In this document: positions 5,280 through 6,246 of the stretch, piece after piece
Position numbering within the stretch: position 1 is the first letter of the stretch
Layout of the letters: every line of letters begins with the position of its first letter
Assembly: GCA_002254385.1 (NCBI GenBank)
Contig: NJDO01000111.1
Coordinates: 1 to 6,246 of the forward strand
Reading direction: 5' to 3'
Length of the DNA stretch: 6,246 nt
Source of the DNA: Thermoplasmatales archaeon ex4484_6
GTDB lineage: Archaea > Thermoplasmatota > Penumbrarchaeia > Penumbrarchaeales > Penumbrarchaeaceae
Translations under genes and position numbers: made by a program
Notes under the pieces: generated by a model
The model's database searches: none
The model's input: only the letters and a program-made list of their open reading frames with translations
Told to the model about the DNA's origin: nothing

Positions 5280-6032
5280 ATGGATCCGGATGGTGTTGTC
5301 AGGGGGGTTCTGGAGGAACTGGAAGGATACGCCGACGAGGCCAGAAGGAAGAAGGCAGGAACCTACTATCCCACCTCCTTCAAGGTGTTGGGGGTTCCGG
5401 TACCCGACCAGAGGAAGGTCACGAATGCCCTCATATCGAAGATGAAGGGGGCTGCCCCCGATGAGAAACTATCGATGGCCCTTGCGCTCGTTCGGACGGG
5501 GGTATTCGAGTGCCAGCAGGTTGCCTACGAGATGCTCTCAAGGGATGGCAGGGCCCTGGGCCTCCTCACTCTCGGGGAACTCCTGGAGTTGAGAAAGGGA
5601 TTCGATAACTGGATATCGGTGGACACATGGTCCACCTACCTTGCCGGGGTCGCATGGAGGGAGGGCAGGATCCCGGATGATGTGGTGATCGGCTGGACAG
5701 CTTCCGCGGATCCGTGGGTGAGGAGGTCTGCCCTTGTGTGCACGATACCCTTGAACCAGATATCGAGGGGAGGAAGGGGTGATCCGGACCGGACGCTGAT
5801 GATATGCGGGAAATTGATGAGGGACAGGGACAGAATGGTGAGAAAGGCGCTTTCTTGGGCCCTCAGGGAGCTGTCAAAGCGTGACAGCGATGCCGTTCGG
5901 TCCTTCATCGGGAAGAACGGGGATATCCTTCCCCCCGGGGTCGTCCGGGAGGTGGAGAGAAAACTTGCAACCGGGCGGAAGGACGGAGCTACCGGAGCTG
6001 CAGAACCGGATCGACGGCAGATGGAGGGTTGA
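5280..6032 (+). CDS. AlkD-type DNA alkylation-repair glycosylase (HEAT-like repeats)
   Basis: A 250-residue alpha-helical repeat protein of the DNA alkylation repair (AlkC/AlkD) family; characterised AlkD excises N3- and N7-alkylpurines without flipping the base. The sequence keeps the key pattern W-x-x-x-D at W111-D115 (NWISVD), matching Trp109 and Asp113 of Bacillus cereus AlkD, the DPWVRRSALV helix at 144-153 with R148/R149 facing DNA, and VRKALSWALRELSK at 187-200, where Trp193 matches Trp187. All catalytic aromatic and acidic positions I can place are therefore present, so an active enzyme is expected. The N-terminal part (26-56) fits the family's YYPTSFKVLGVPVPDQRKVT region. The last 20 residues are a charged, probably disordered tail. 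The next gene starts 1 base after the stop and has a Shine-Dalgarno sequence inside this gene's end, so the two form an operon. An archaeal TATA-like box lies 29-37 bases upstream. Confidence 0.88.
   Translation: MDPDGVVRGVLEELEGYADEARRKKAGTYYPTSFKVLGVPVPDQRKVTNALISKMKGAAPDEKLSMALALVRTGVFECQQVAYEMLSRDGRALGLLTLGELLELRKGFDNWISVDTWSTYLAGVAWREGRIPDDVVIGWTASADPWVRRSALVCTIPLNQISRGGRGDPDRTLMICGKLMRDRDRMVRKALSWALRELSKRDSDAVRSFIGKNGDILPPGVVREVERKLATGRKDGATGAAEPDRRQMEG
6023..6028 (+). promoter_or_regulatory. Shine-Dalgarno sequence of the GNAT gene
   Basis: GGAGGG ends 5 bases before the ATG at 6034 and lies inside the last codons of the alkD gene. It is the best ribosome-binding site in the window and fixes the start of the downstream gene. 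It contrasts with the SD-less starts of the promoter-proximal genes. Confidence 0.75.
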
Positions 6033-6033
6033 C

Positions 6034-6246
6034 ATGGATCTCGGAATAAGGGAAGCGTCTCCCCCGGACGCCAAGTGTATCAGTGATCTGATCCGGAAGG
6101 TATTCATGGATAGTCTGGCTCATCAGTTCACGCCCGATGGGGGGAGGGTCTTCCTCTCCTTCATCGAACCGGGGAACCTTTCCGGTTTGCTCGGGGGGCA
6201 CCTGTTCGGGTATGTTGCGGAGGTGAGCGGTGAAGTGGTCGGAGTG
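6034..6246 (+). CDS. GNAT family N-acetyltransferase, N-terminal part (cut by the window end)
   Basis: From the ATG at 6034 the frame is open for 71 codons to the last base, so the gene is partial. The product begins MDLGIREASPPDAKCISDLI, the usual GNAT first strand (IREA) followed by the DA...I..LI helix, and ends GYVAEVSGEVVGV, which matches the GNAT strand where the protein typically reads xxVAExxGxxVG before the acetyl-CoA-binding motif. That binding motif (R/Q-x-x-G-x-G/A) should lie just past the window, so acetyl-CoA binding cannot be confirmed. The substrate is unknown. It starts 1 base after the alkD stop with a strong Shine-Dalgarno sequence, so it is translated from the alkD transcript. 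Whether it works with AlkD or is only co-transcribed cannot be told. Confidence 0.8.
   Translation, partial: MDLGIREASPPDAKCISDLIRKVFMDSLAHQFTPDGGRVFLSFIEPGNLSGLLGGHLFGYVAEVSGEVVGV

Noticed and set aside
1..6246. CRISPR array, insertion sequence, tRNA or rRNA
   Set aside because: No spaced direct repeats, transposase, terminal inverted repeats, or tRNA/rRNA signatures were seen in any part of the window.

Overview
The window looks archaeal, most likely from a euryarchaeal lineage such as Thermoplasmatota; the phylum is a guess, the domain is well supported. The evidence is an archaeal-type NFACT/Rqc2 protein, a single-domain CinA-like (COG1058) protein, heavy AGG/ATA codon use, and promoter architecture. 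The promoter-proximal genes have an archaeal TATA box about 22-31 bases before the start codon (clear for the NFACT and tryptophanase genes), which is the geometry of leaderless mRNAs. The one clearly operon-internal gene (the GNAT at the right end) has a strong Shine-Dalgarno sequence instead.

Layout. (1) 1-81: promoter region with a perfect 16-bp palindrome and a TATA box. (2) 82-2205 (+): NFACT/RqcH/NEMF homologue, a ribosome-associated quality-control factor. (3) 2244-3029 (+; alternative start 2202 overlapping the previous stop): CinA-like MoCF-domain protein. (4) 3054-4439 (-): PLP-dependent tryptophanase, convergent with the CinA-like gene across 24 bp. (5) 4440-4741: non-coding, holding the tryptophanase TATA box, a 13-bp inverted repeat followed by a T-tract on the minus strand, and a T9 terminator for the next gene. 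(6) 4742-4933 (-): 63-aa cold-shock protein. (7) 4934-5279: divergent intergenic region with promoters for both flanking genes, a hairpin plus T6, and a 42-codon ORF that may be the relic of a small Cys-rich protein gene. (8) 5280-6032 (+): AlkD-type DNA alkylation-repair glycosylase. (9) 6034 to the end (+): start of a GNAT acetyltransferase, cut by the window edge.

The genes are mostly housekeeping or stress-maintenance functions: rescue of stalled ribosomes, probable nucleotide metabolism or repair, RNA chaperoning, and removal of alkylated bases. The tryptophanase is the metabolic outlier. It would convert tryptophan to indole, pyruvate and ammonia and has its own promoter and flanking regulatory-looking sequence. 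I see no mobile element, CRISPR array, tRNA or rRNA, and no obvious new multi-gene system. The parts most worth following are the non-coding stretches either side of the cold-shock gene, the palindrome before the NFACT gene, and an apparent acidic/glycine-rich insertion in the NFACT N-terminal domain.
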